DNA of 64,000 bases from Gordonia polyisoprenivorans NBRC 16320 = JCM 10675 (GTDB taxonomy: Bacteria > Actinomycetota > Actinomycetes > Mycobacteriales > Mycobacteriaceae). Positions 16,850 through 25,311 of this stretch are shown here, in pieces. A program made the position numbers and the translations under genes. The stretch is from positions 51,326 through 115,325 of the forward strand of contig NZ_BAEI01000094.1 of NCBI RefSeq assembly GCF_000241325.1, given 5' to 3'. The notes beneath the pieces are model-generated. The model saw only the letters and a program-made list of their open reading frames with translations, had not been told where the DNA came from and did no database searches. How positions within the stretch are numbered: position 1 is the stretch's first letter; every line of letters starts with the position of its first letter.

Positions 16850-17989
16850 TCACAATCCGAGTGAACGCCCGACGATCTCGCGCATGATCTCATTGGTGCC
16901 GCCGTAGATCCGCTGGACGCGCGCATCCCGCCAGCGGCGGGCAACCTCGTACTCCTCCATGTATCCGTATCCGCCATGCATCTGCAGACACGTGTCGAGT
17001 GCCTCGAATTCGAGTTCGGTGGTGAGGAACTTCGCCCCTGCCGCCTCCGCCGCGGTCAACTCCCCGGAGTTCTGCGCCTCGATACACCGGTCGACATGTG
17101 TGCGGGCCATGGCAACTCGCGTGTGTAGCTCGGCCAACCGGAAGCGATTGGCCTGGAAGCTGCCGATGGACTGCCCGAAGGCCTTGCGCTCGCCGGCATA
17201 GTCGACGGCCAGCCGGACGGCGTACTCGGCGCTGGCCACCGCCACCACCGCCATCGACAACCGCTCTTGAGCGAGATTGCCCATCAGGTAGTGCAGACCC
17301 TTCCCCGGCTCACCGAGGACGTCGGTGTCGGGGATGCGTACATCGGCGAAGAACAGTTCGGCGGTGTCCTGCGCCCGTCGTCCGATCTTGTCGAGTTTGC
17401 GTCCGCGGGTGAAACCCGGTGCGCCGTCGGGTACGACGAACAACCCGAATCCCCCACCGTCGGACTCACCGATACGCGCGGCCACGATGACGAGGTCGGC
17501 CTGAATCCCCCGTGTCACAAAGGTCTTGGACCCACTCAGGCGCCAACCGCCGGGCTCACGCACTGCTGTCGAGGTGATGGCACGCAGATCCGATCCGGTA
17601 CCGGGTTCCGACATCGACACCGCGATCGCGGTGTCGCCGTTGACGATGCCGGGCAACCACCGCGCCTGCTGTTCGGCGGAGGCGATGTCGAGGAAGTAGG
17701 GCAAGACGATGTCGTTGGTCAGCGAGAAGCCATCGCCGACTGTTCCGGTGCGGACGACCTCTTCATCGAGGATCGCGTTGAACCGGAAGTCGCGCTGCCC
17801 GGCTCCCCCGAATTTCTCCGGCGCGGAGAAGCCGACGAACCCCTGGGCGGCGGCCAGCGACCAGAATTCGCGGTCGACGAGCCCCTGGGCCTCCCACTTC
17901 TCGGTGTGTGGCACAGCCTCTTTGGTCAGGAATGCCCGCACACTGTCGCGGAACTGGTCGTGTTCGGGCTCGAATATGGTGCGCTTCAT
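16850..17989 (-). CDS. Acyl-CoA dehydrogenase
   Basis: A 379-residue FAD-dependent acyl-CoA dehydrogenase. FAD and substrate contacts are visible in SMSEPGTGSDLRAI (about 130-143), KTFVTRG and KAFGQSIGSFQANRF, with LQMHGGYGYMEEY and RIYGGTNEIM at the C-terminus. The position that holds the catalytic Glu of the medium-chain enzyme is Gly here (YGGT), as in isovaleryl-CoA and long-chain type enzymes, where the base sits on another helix. The start overlaps the stop of the next dehydrogenase gene by 4 bp. The two neighbours are similar paralogues, probably acting in tandem on related acyl-CoAs or as a heteromer. Confidence 0.9.
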   Translation of the reverse strand: MKRTIFEPEHDQFRDSVRAFLTKEAVPHTEKWEAQGLVDREFWSLAAAQGFVGFSAPEKFGGAGQRDFRFNAILDEEVVRTGTVGDGFSLTNDIVLPYFLDIASAEQQARWLPGIVNGDTAIAVSMSEPGTGSDLRAITSTAVREPGGWRLSGSKTFVTRGIQADLVIVAARIGESDGGGFGLFVVPDGAPGFTRGRKLDKIGRRAQDTAELFFADVRIPDTDVLGEPGKGLHYLMGNLAQERLSMAVVAVASAEYAVRLAVDYAGERKAFGQSIGSFQANRFRLAELHTRVAMARTHVDRCIEAQNSGELTAAEAAGAKFLTTELEFEALDTCLQMHGGYGYMEEYEVARRWRDARVQRIYGGTNEIMREIVGRSLGL

Positions 17990-19155
17990 GCGGTCAGTCC
18001 CATCGACTTGCCCACGATCTCCTTCATGATCTCACTCGTCCCGCCGTAGATACGCTGGACCCGCGCATCGACATAGGCACGTGCGATCGGGTACTCGGCC
18101 ATGTAGCCGTATCCGCCGAACATCTGCAGGCATGCATCGACGACGCGTCCCTGCACCTCGGTCGCCGCGAGTTTCGCCATGGCGGCCCGATCCGCGCCGA
18201 GCTCAGCGGTGGCGTGATCCCGTAGGCATTCGTCGACGAACGCACGAACGACCTGGACCTGCACATGGGCATCGGCCAGGGTGAACCGCGAATTCTGGTT
18301 GGCGGCCAACGGCTTACCGAACGCGGTGCGCGTCATGATGTGATCGCGGGCCAATTCCACCGCCCGGTTGGCGGCGGCGGTGCTCGCCACCGCGATCGTC
18401 ATCCGCTCCTGAGGCAGATTCGACACCAGCTGCCGGAACCCGCTGCCCGGCTCCCCGAGCACGTTGTCCACCGGCACCCGGACACTGGTGAACGACAGTT
18501 CCGCGGTGTCCTGGGCGTGCATCCCGATCTTGTCGAGATTGCGGCCTCGCTCGAATCCGGCCATCCCACGCTCGACGACCATCAACGACAGTCCGTTGTG
18601 CCGGTCGCCGGTCTCGGTGCGGGCGGCCACGATGACCACATCGGCGTTGATCCCGTTGGAGATGAATGTCTTCGAGCCGTTGAGGACGTAATGATCACCC
18701 TCGCGCACCGCGACCGCGGTGATGCCTGCGAGATCCGAGCCGGTACCCGGCTCGGTCATCGCGATGGCAGCGATCAGTTCACCGGAGGCCAGACCGGGCA
18801 GCCAACGCGCCCGCTGTTCGGGGGTGCAGTACCGCAGGAAATACGGAACGCAGATGTCGTTGTGCAGGTTGATACCGAACGACATCACCCCGGCGTCGGC
18901 GACCTCCTCGGCCATCACCGCGTTGAACCGGAAGTCGTCGACTCCTCCTCCGCCGTACTCCTCATCGATGGCCATTCCCAGGAATCCGTGAGATCCGGCC
19001 TCGGCGAACACTTCTCGGGGAAACAGCCCTTCGGCTTCCCATTTCGCATAGTCGGGTACCACCCGCGTGTCCAGGAATCGGCGGAAGCTGGCGCGGAAAT
19101 CCTCGTGCTCTGTCTCGTAGACCCGGCGTACCGGGAATCGTGTGTCGTTCGTCAT
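17986..19155 (-). CDS. Acyl-CoA dehydrogenase
   Basis: A 389-residue acyl-CoA dehydrogenase with AMTEPGTGSDLAGI, KTFISNGINAD, RTAFGKPLAANQNSRF and LQMFGGYGYMAEY. The terminal motif RIYGGTSEIM again has Gly at the medium-chain catalytic position. The ATG at 19155 is chosen because homology starts just after it; an in-frame ATG at 19170 would add five residues. The motif TATACAGTCTGTTCA lies 22 bp upstream, over the end of the preceding gene. It is followed by its paralogue with a 4-bp overlap and preceded by the lipase-ligase fusion with a 20-bp gap. Confidence 0.9.
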   Translation of the reverse strand: MTNDTRFPVRRVYETEHEDFRASFRRFLDTRVVPDYAKWEAEGLFPREVFAEAGSHGFLGMAIDEEYGGGGVDDFRFNAVMAEEVADAGVMSFGINLHNDICVPYFLRYCTPEQRARWLPGLASGELIAAIAMTEPGTGSDLAGITAVAVREGDHYVLNGSKTFISNGINADVVIVAARTETGDRHNGLSLMVVERGMAGFERGRNLDKIGMHAQDTAELSFTSVRVPVDNVLGEPGSGFRQLVSNLPQERMTIAVASTAAANRAVELARDHIMTRTAFGKPLAANQNSRFTLADAHVQVQVVRAFVDECLRDHATAELGADRAAMAKLAATEVQGRVVDACLQMFGGYGYMAEYPIARAYVDARVQRIYGGTSEIMKEIVGKSMGLTA

Positions 19156-19175
19156 GAGTGAACCATACATCCTAT

Positions 19176-22163
19176 CTATACAGTCTGTTCAGCGTGCGTG
19201 ACGAGGCGTCTGAGTGCAGGCACATCCGGTCGATACCACCGGGTCAGTGGTATCGCCTCGACCTCGACGATCTCGACGCGCCCCGCCGCATCCGAGACCC
19301 CCTCGAGCACCAGCCGCGCTCTCCCGGAATCGAAGACCTCGCCGGCCTTGGTGGCGATGGCGGCCAGCACTTTTCGCCGCTCGGTGATCACCGCGACCGC
19401 TGCGACGCCGGGCACTCGTGCCGGCGCGTCCTCCACCTCGCGGGGCCGCAACGGCCCGGCCTGGGTGGTGATCGTGTCCGACGATCGTCCCGCGGGCCAG
19501 AAGTCACCCTCGGCGTCGACGGTGAAATCCTCACCGGTGTCGACCCAGGCGTCATGGGCATCGAAGACTCCGCGCATGGGCACGTCGTCGGCGTGCGGAT
19601 GCCCGCGATCCACCTCGACGAGCAACCTGCCTCGGTCACCTCGCTTGGCCTTGCGCACGTATCCCTCACCATCACAGCGCAATTCACCGGTGTCGGGATC
19701 GATGGCTGCCAGCTCGACCCGCGCGGTGCCGGGCAGTGGCCGACCGATGGAGCCGATCTTGCGCCCGGAGACGTTCGCCAGGATCGCGTCGGTGCGCACC
19801 GGGACGAACATCTCGAGGATCTGTGCGGGCGCGAATCGCTCGAGCGCGTCGCGCCAGACCGTCGTCGGTATACCGGAACCGATGAACAGCCGCACCGGGT
19901 GATAGGCCTCGTCCGGACCGGGCGGTTGATCGAGCAACAGCCGGAGCATGCTCCAGGTGTACGGGACGACCGTTGCACCATAGTGCCGCACATCCGACCA
20001 GAAGGTCTGCGGATCAAAGGAATCGGTCAGCGCGACCCGCGCCCCGACGGCGACCGGCGCCGCCGTGGCCAACAGTAGTCCCGATGCGTGGTATAGCGCA
20101 TTCGCCGAATACACCGTGTCGGACTCGGTGAGGGCGGCCGCCGAGGCGGCACCATACGCCGACAGCGCCCAGCGCCGGTTGGTCACCGGGATCGACCGGA
20201 TTCCGTCGGGCCCGTCACCGAAGAGCACGAAGCCCAGGTCCCGACCACGTCCCGGATTCGGCCGATACCAGTCCGGGGTCCGCACGGCGGAGGTGTCGAT
20301 GCTGTCGAGATCCTCTGCTGTACTCGACTTCTCGGCGGCGCTGGGCTTCTCGGCGGTGCCGGACTTCTCTGAGCTGCCGGAACCACCGATCACGTGTGTC
20401 CGCACACCGGCCTTGCGCGCCTCGTCGAGATGACTCGCGTCGACGAGCACGCGGCGCGCGCGCCCGATGCGCAGTTCGGCGGCGATGTCGCTGCCCGGTC
20501 GCAGGAGCACGGCCACCGCACCGATGCGACTCAGAGCTGCTGCGGTCCAGAGCAGCACGGCCCCCGAATCGACGAGCACCCCGACGTGCTCGCCACGGCG
20601 GACGCCGACCCACAACAGCCGCAGGACCAAGTCGTCGACCTCGCGTGCGACGTCGGCGCGGGTGTGGGCACGGCCGCGGTAGAGCAGGCAGACCGCGGTG
20701 GGGTCGCGGTCGTACGCCTCGGCGAGCAGCCCGCCGTAGGACACCGTCGTCGATCCTCGGACCCGTTCCAACCGCAACAATCTCGGCACCTGATTGACCG
20801 CTTCGGTGGTGACCTCGGCCAGTGCTCCGGTGGCGCGCCCCACCACATCTCGTGCCAGGCCGGGCGCCGCGAGCATGCCCTCGGTGCCCGCGTTGAGCAG
20901 TTGCCGTACCGTGCCGCCGCCCTCGGGTTCGCGTTCGACGAGGCCCACTTCCCGCGCGTCCGCCAGGTTTTCCGGCCGCTCGTTGCGGCCACCGATCCAT
21001 CCCACCCACCGTGCGACGGTCGGCCAGGTCTCCCGATTGGCCCGTGATCCCACTCCGAGGCCGAAGTGCCCGGTGGGCATTGTGCATTCCCAGACCTGGG
21101 TGTGTGGCAAACCCTTGACGACGTCGCGGACCGCGCGCGGCGGCGCGAAGGCGTCGTACTGGCCGGTGAAGATCAGGACCGGGCAGGTGATGTCGGCCAT
21201 GGTGACCGCGCGGCCGTCGAAGACCAGGCCGCCCCGCACGAACCGGTCGTTGGTCATCGACTCCATGACCTCGGCGATGGCGGGCCCCGGGAAGGCGATC
21301 CAGCCCTCGTTCGACAGGAAGCGGCGTTGACGCTCTCGTGGGAGCAACGCGTCACGGTCGCCGAGCGCCATCAGGTACTGCAGGCGTTGCTTGGCCGTGG
21401 CGATCGGAGAGGTCCAGCTGAACAGATTCGCCGATGCCCAGCCGGGCAGTCCGGTGCGCGAGAGCACCCCGATGCCGAGTGTGCTGATCGCCGAGAAGAT
21501 CTCCTCGGGGAGGTCGAGCCCCGGGAGTGAGAGCGGCTCCATCGGGCTACCGAGCGCGAAGATACTCGCGATCGATTCGGTGCGGCGCAACGCCGCTGCC
21601 TGATAGCAGAACAGTCCGCCCTGGGAGTATCCGCCGATGTGCACGTCACGTCCGGTGGTCCGACGTACGGCGTCGATGGCGTCGGACACCGCAAGGACAT
21701 GGTCGGTGACGTTGCGCTGCAATCCGTTCGGCTCCGCGGCCGGGTCGCCGAAGTCGACGACCCACGGGTCCATCCCGGAATTGTGCAGGTGCGCAACGGC
21801 ACTGGTGGACGGTGACACATCCCATACATCGGCACTGAGCATCAGCGGCGGAACGAGCAGTACCGGATCACGGTCGGGCGACGTGCGGGTCTCGGCGGTG
21901 AAATAGCGCCGCAACGTCACCAGCGGTGTGCGCAGCATGACGTCGTAGGGCGAAGGCTCCTCGCCGGTGTCGAGGCCGCCGAAACGCAGGTACTCCACCA
22001 CGTTGGCGACCGTGTGGACGGCCTGCGAGATGCGGCTGCCGAGACCCTCGTCCGTCGTGTCGGTGCTCGCCGTGTCGTTCTTCGCCGTGTCGTTCTTAGC
22101 CGTGTCCTTCTTCGCCGTGTCCTTCTTCGCCGCGTTGTTGTTCGTCACATCGTTGTTCGTCAC
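19176..22163 (-). CDS. Bifunctional lipase / acyl-CoA synthetase-like protein (Rv1683 type)
   Basis: A 995-residue fusion, close in length and order to the M. tuberculosis Rv1683 protein (recalled, not searched). A Lys/Asp/Thr-rich N-terminus built from 15-bp DNA repeats leads to a PHA-synthase-like alpha/beta hydrolase (Ser in GGYSQGG, Asp in GQYDAFAPP, His in TGHFGLG), then an AMP-binding ligase domain from about residue 470. The ligase is degenerate: the nucleotide loop reads LFGDGPDGIRSIPVTN instead of TSGTTGxPK, and the C-terminal Lys motif is PLTRWYRP. A Ser/Glu/Lys linker interrupts it. It may act in triacylglycerol or lipid-body turnover. GTG at 22163 overlaps the upstream hydrolase stop. 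Confidence 0.85.
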   Translation of the reverse strand: MTNNDVTNNNAAKKDTAKKDTAKNDTAKNDTASTDTTDEGLGSRISQAVHTVANVVEYLRFGGLDTGEEPSPYDVMLRTPLVTLRRYFTAETRTSPDRDPVLLVPPLMLSADVWDVSPSTSAVAHLHNSGMDPWVVDFGDPAAEPNGLQRNVTDHVLAVSDAIDAVRRTTGRDVHIGGYSQGGLFCYQAAALRRTESIASIFALGSPMEPLSLPGLDLPEEIFSAISTLGIGVLSRTGLPGWASANLFSWTSPIATAKQRLQYLMALGDRDALLPRERQRRFLSNEGWIAFPGPAIAEVMESMTNDRFVRGGLVFDGRAVTMADITCPVLIFTGQYDAFAPPRAVRDVVKGLPHTQVWECTMPTGHFGLGVGSRANRETWPTVARWVGWIGGRNERPENLADAREVGLVEREPEGGGTVRQLLNAGTEGMLAAPGLARDVVGRATGALAEVTTEAVNQVPRLLRLERVRGSTTVSYGGLLAEAYDRDPTAVCLLYRGRAHTRADVAREVDDLVLRLLWVGVRRGEHVGVLVDSGAVLLWTAAALSRIGAVAVLLRPGSDIAAELRIGRARRVLVDASHLDEARKAGVRTHVIGGSGSSEKSGTAEKPSAAEKSSTAEDLDSIDTSAVRTPDWYRPNPGRGRDLGFVLFGDGPDGIRSIPVTNRRWALSAYGAASAAALTESDTVYSANALYHASGLLLATAAPVAVGARVALTDSFDPQTFWSDVRHYGATVVPYTWSMLRLLLDQPPGPDEAYHPVRLFIGSGIPTTVWRDALERFAPAQILEMFVPVRTDAILANVSGRKIGSIGRPLPGTARVELAAIDPDTGELRCDGEGYVRKAKRGDRGRLLVEVDRGHPHADDVPMRGVFDAHDAWVDTGEDFTVDAEGDFWPAGRSSDTITTQAGPLRPREVEDAPARVPGVAAVAVITERRKVLAAIATKAGEVFDSGRARLVLEGVSDAAGRVEIVEVEAIPLTRWYRPDVPALRRLVTHAEQTV
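19177..19191 (+). promoter_or_regulatory. Shared motif TATACAGTCTGTTCA
   Basis: This copy matches the 10081 motif at 12 of 15 positions and the copy at 23165-23179 (minus strand) at 13 of 15. It is 22 bp upstream of the acyl-CoA dehydrogenase start at 19155 and could be a regulator site of an internal promoter. Confidence 0.4.
22069..22128. repeat. 15-bp tandem repeat inside coding sequence
   Basis: Four consecutive 15-bp units of the form GCCGTGTCsTTCTTm are present, the last two identical. Read on the minus strand they encode KDTAK/NDTAK pentapeptides of the fusion protein. A second, shorter 15-bp doublet (VTNND/VTNNN) covers 22134-22163, so the repeat region reaches the start codon. Such arrays change copy number easily. 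Confidence 0.85.
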
Positions 22164-23095
22164 CGTCGGTTGCCCTTTCGATCCATCGGTTGCGAGCCAG
22201 GAGCAGCGAGGTCGGACGCTGCTGCGACCTCGGCGAGAATGTCGGCGACGCGTTCCGGCGCGTCGATCTGGGGTAGGTGGCCGGCACCGGGAATCATCAC
22301 CAGCCGGGTACCGGGGACGGCCTCGATGAAGGCGTCCGCGCCACGGACGTCGCACACCGGGTCGGCCGACCCCCAGACGAGCGTGATCGGCCGCCGGAAA
22401 TCGTCGACCGACCACACTCCCTGCTGTATCTCGGCCATGAGTCGCCGGCCCAATACGCCGACCCGACGGAACTCCGCCATGCCGCGAAAATGTGAGCCGA
22501 AGCGCCACGCATTGCGCGCACCGTGCGCGAGCCGGACACGGTAGTAGACGGCGATCGCCCCCTGGACGGCCACCGCGGGATAGGGAACCCGATAGGCGAC
22601 CCGAAGCATCGGCAGCAGATGGTCGATGGCGTCACTGGCGTGGTGCAGCGCGGGCCGGAACCCGAGCCCGGCGGGCGCGAGCGCCACCGCGGCGGCGACG
22701 TCGTCGCGCGCCGTGGCCGCGCGCACCGCGACGGTGGCGCCCATCGAGTTGCCGACGACGATCGCCGGTGGGTCGTCGGGACCGCGCAGGGCGGCGAGCA
22801 CCGCGGCGACGAAGTCGTCGTAGATTTCCAGCAGACGCCCGTCCCGGGAGATCCCCGAGGCCCGACCGAATCCCGGGAGGTCCACCGCGGCCGCACGGAT
22901 TCCGCGAGAGCCCAGTACTTCCAACAGATCTCGCCAGGTGTCGGCACTGTCGGCGAAGCCGTGCAACAACAGCAACAGCGGTCCGTCGCCGTCGGACTCC
23001 AACACCCTCGTGCGATGCGGACCGACGACGAGCCGACGCTCGCGCACCGCGGTACGTCGTCGGGAAAGCATGGTTGCCGGGCGGGTCTGCCCCAT
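22160..23095 (-). CDS. Alpha/beta hydrolase
   Basis: A 311-residue alpha/beta hydrolase with LLLLHGFADSADTW, the nucleophile elbow VVGNSMGATVA, an acid residue in VWGSADPVCDV and the His in IPGAGHLPQID. These are the features of lipases, esterases and C-C bond hydrolases. The ATG at 23095 has AAGAGGAG upstream. It heads a minus-strand operon with the lipase-ligase fusion (GTGA overlap) and the two acyl-CoA dehydrogenases, so a lipid ester or a beta-oxidation intermediate is a likely substrate. The Baeyer-Villiger monooxygenase gene diverges from it. Confidence 0.85.
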   Translation of the reverse strand: MGQTRPATMLSRRRTAVRERRLVVGPHRTRVLESDGDGPLLLLLHGFADSADTWRDLLEVLGSRGIRAAAVDLPGFGRASGISRDGRLLEIYDDFVAAVLAALRGPDDPPAIVVGNSMGATVAVRAATARDDVAAAVALAPAGLGFRPALHHASDAIDHLLPMLRVAYRVPYPAVAVQGAIAVYYRVRLAHGARNAWRFGSHFRGMAEFRRVGVLGRRLMAEIQQGVWSVDDFRRPITLVWGSADPVCDVRGADAFIEAVPGTRLVMIPGAGHLPQIDAPERVADILAEVAAASDLAAPGSQPMDRKGNRR

Positions 23096-23164
23096 GGGTT
23101 CTCCTCTTCACCGGTGGCATCCGTCCTCCGCACATTCGGAGTGGACTGTGATTGACACCACGTC

Positions 23165-23179
23165 TGAACAGATTGTATG
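23165..23179 (-). promoter_or_regulatory. Shared motif CATACAATCTGTTCA
   Basis: Read on the minus strand this is CATACAATCTGTTCA, differing at one position from the site at 10081. It lies in the 93-bp space between the divergent hydrolase and monooxygenase genes, covers the in-frame ATG at 23177 and lies just before the start chosen for the monooxygenase, so it could control either direction. Confidence 0.5.
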
Positions 23180-23188
23180 GTCGCACGT

Positions 23189-25219
23189 ATGGTGCAGTCC
23201 AGACCCCAATCGAAGAAACTCCGCTCCGGACATCAGCCGTCGGGCGCATTCACCCCGACGCCCGATTTCACCGACGCGGAACTGACCGATGCCCTCGCCG
23301 AGGCGAATCTGCCGATCCTGCTCGGCTCGCTCGCCCTTCTCACCGGCGACGACCGCTGGATCTCGGAGCCGTATCTCCCCACCGCCCCGAGGGACCTCGG
23401 CGATCACGATTCGGGCGGGTTCGACGACGAGTTTGCAGCGCGGATACGCACGGAAGCGGCCGAGGTGCTCATCGCCTGGCGGGACGGAACGTTGCAACCG
23501 CCGGCCGATCTGCCGGAACCCGAGCGACTTTCGGCCGCGCTGTCGGTGATGCTGCACGATTCGATCCCCGCGGATTACGGTCGTCTGCTCGGTGAGGAGA
23601 TGGGAATCTATGCCCGTCACAGCGAACCGCAGTCGACGCCTCGGTCGGGCTTCCGGGTCCTGATCATCGGCGCCGGCATCTCGGGGTTGGCGATGGCAGT
23701 GCGTCTGGCGCAGGCCGGTATCGCCTACACCGTCGTCGACAAGAACCCCGACGTCGGCGGCACGTGGCACGAGAACTTCTATCCGGGGTGCGGGGTCGAC
23801 ACCCCGAGCTACCTCTATGCCCTGTCGTTCGATCCCAAGCCGGACTGGTCGAGCTACTTCGCACCGCAGAGCGAGCTCGCCGACTACTGGCGCACCCTGG
23901 CGCAGCGTCACGGCGTCCTGGCCAACACCCGGCTGAGCACGCTCGTCCACGAGGCGCAGTTCGACGAGGCCACCTCGAAGTGGGAGGTCAGCATCGGACC
24001 GGCCGACGGCGATGAGGCGACGGAGACACTCGTCGCCGACGTCGTCATCAGCGCCGTCGGGCTCCTCAACCAGCCGAGCATCCCCGATCTACCCGGACTC
24101 TCCGATTTCGGTGGTCCGACCCTGCACACCGCCCGTTGGGATCGCTCGGTCGATCTCGCGGGCAAGCGGGTCGCCGTCATCGGAACCGGCGCCAGCGCAA
24201 TGCAATTCGTGCCCGCAAGCGCGGAGGTGGCGCAGGAGGTCCGCGTCTTCCAACGGACCGCGCAGTGGGCGATTCCGCATCCTCTCAAGGGTGCCGAGGT
24301 GTCGGCCGCCGTGCACTTCCTCAACGAGCACGTGCCCTACTACCTGGCCTGGTACCGCGCCCGGCTGTTCTGGCGCATGGGTGACAAGGTGTGGGGTCTG
24401 CTGCAGGTGGATCCCGAGTTCCCGCATCTCGGTCGGGCCATCAACAAGGGCAACGACCGGCTTCGCGCGCAACTCACCGCCTACATCGAGCACGAGCTCG
24501 CCGAACACCCGGACGTGCTGGCCCGCAGCGTGCCCGACTATCCGCCGTACGGAAAACGCCTGCTGATCGATGCCGGCTGGTTCCGATCACTGACCCGCGA
24601 CAACGTCGTACTCGTCACGGACGGCATCGAGAAGATCACCGAGACCGGCGTCCGAACGGTCGACGGCACCGATCACGAGACCGACATCCTGGTGCTGGCA
24701 ACAGGTTTCAAGGCGGTCGACGTCCTCGCCTCCCTCACCGTACGAGGCCGCGGCGGGCACACCCTCCGGGAGGTGTGGGGCGAGGGCGACGGCCGCGCCT
24801 TCCTGGGCATCTCGGTTCCCGGTTTCCCCAACTTCTTCTGCCTGTACGGCCCGAACACCAACACCGGGCACGGCGGCACCGTGATCGCGGGCACCGAGAT
24901 GCAGGTACAACACGTCACCGCGTTGATCAGCTCGATGATCGACGACGACCTCGCCACCATCGAGGTGCGCCAGGAGTCCCACGACTCGTACAACGAGGAG
25001 CTCGACGACGCACTCGCGCACACGGTGTGGGATTTCGGCGGTACCACCACCTATTACCGCAATGCCCGCGGGCGGATCGTGACGAACAGCCCGTGGCGCT
25101 ACGTCGATTACTGGGATCGCGTCCACGAACCGGAGCCATCGGATTTCGTCGTCACCCCCCGCAACGGATCGGCGGCAAAGCATGCCACCGAATCGGCAAC
25201 GGTCACCTCGTCCCAATAG
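23189..25219 (+). CDS. FAD-dependent Baeyer-Villiger monooxygenase
   Basis: A type I Baeyer-Villiger monooxygenase of about 676 residues that should insert oxygen into a ketone using NADPH, giving an ester or lactone. Two Rossmann motifs (VLIIGAGISG and VAVIGTGASA) flank the family fingerprint FxGxxxHxxxW(P/D), seen as FGGPTLHTARWD. An N-terminal extension of about 150 residues resembles 4-hydroxyacetophenone monooxygenase-type enzymes. I prefer the ATG at 23189 over 23177 because the latter lies inside a putative operator; neither has a clear ribosome site. The neighbouring hydrolase and ligase genes could process the ester and resulting acid. Confidence 0.9.
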   Translation: MVQSRPQSKKLRSGHQPSGAFTPTPDFTDAELTDALAEANLPILLGSLALLTGDDRWISEPYLPTAPRDLGDHDSGGFDDEFAARIRTEAAEVLIAWRDGTLQPPADLPEPERLSAALSVMLHDSIPADYGRLLGEEMGIYARHSEPQSTPRSGFRVLIIGAGISGLAMAVRLAQAGIAYTVVDKNPDVGGTWHENFYPGCGVDTPSYLYALSFDPKPDWSSYFAPQSELADYWRTLAQRHGVLANTRLSTLVHEAQFDEATSKWEVSIGPADGDEATETLVADVVISAVGLLNQPSIPDLPGLSDFGGPTLHTARWDRSVDLAGKRVAVIGTGASAMQFVPASAEVAQEVRVFQRTAQWAIPHPLKGAEVSAAVHFLNEHVPYYLAWYRARLFWRMGDKVWGLLQVDPEFPHLGRAINKGNDRLRAQLTAYIEHELAEHPDVLARSVPDYPPYGKRLLIDAGWFRSLTRDNVVLVTDGIEKITETGVRTVDGTDHETDILVLATGFKAVDVLASLTVRGRGGHTLREVWGEGDGRAFLGISVPGFPNFFCLYGPNTNTGHGGTVIAGTEMQVQHVTALISSMIDDDLATIEVRQESHDSYNEELDDALAHTVWDFGGTTTYYRNARGRIVTNSPWRYVDYWDRVHEPEPSDFVVTPRNGSAAKHATESATVTSSQ

Positions 25220-25311
25220 GGAATACCCCGGTAGGGCATGCCCCACCCCACCCACACATCTCGATCCCACCGAAGATCCATCGCCACCACGAGCAGCGAG
25301 GTCACGTCCCC

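Noticed and set aside
23152..23178. TTGACA with TTGTAT as a promoter for the monooxygenase gene
   Set aside because: The spacer is only 15 bp, and the -10-like part overlaps an in-frame ATG; too weak to list.
24391..25311. A 300-codon N-terminal extension of the long-chain acyl-CoA synthetase
   Set aside because: It is the +1 shadow of the monooxygenase gene; the ligase family begins at the ATG at 25312.
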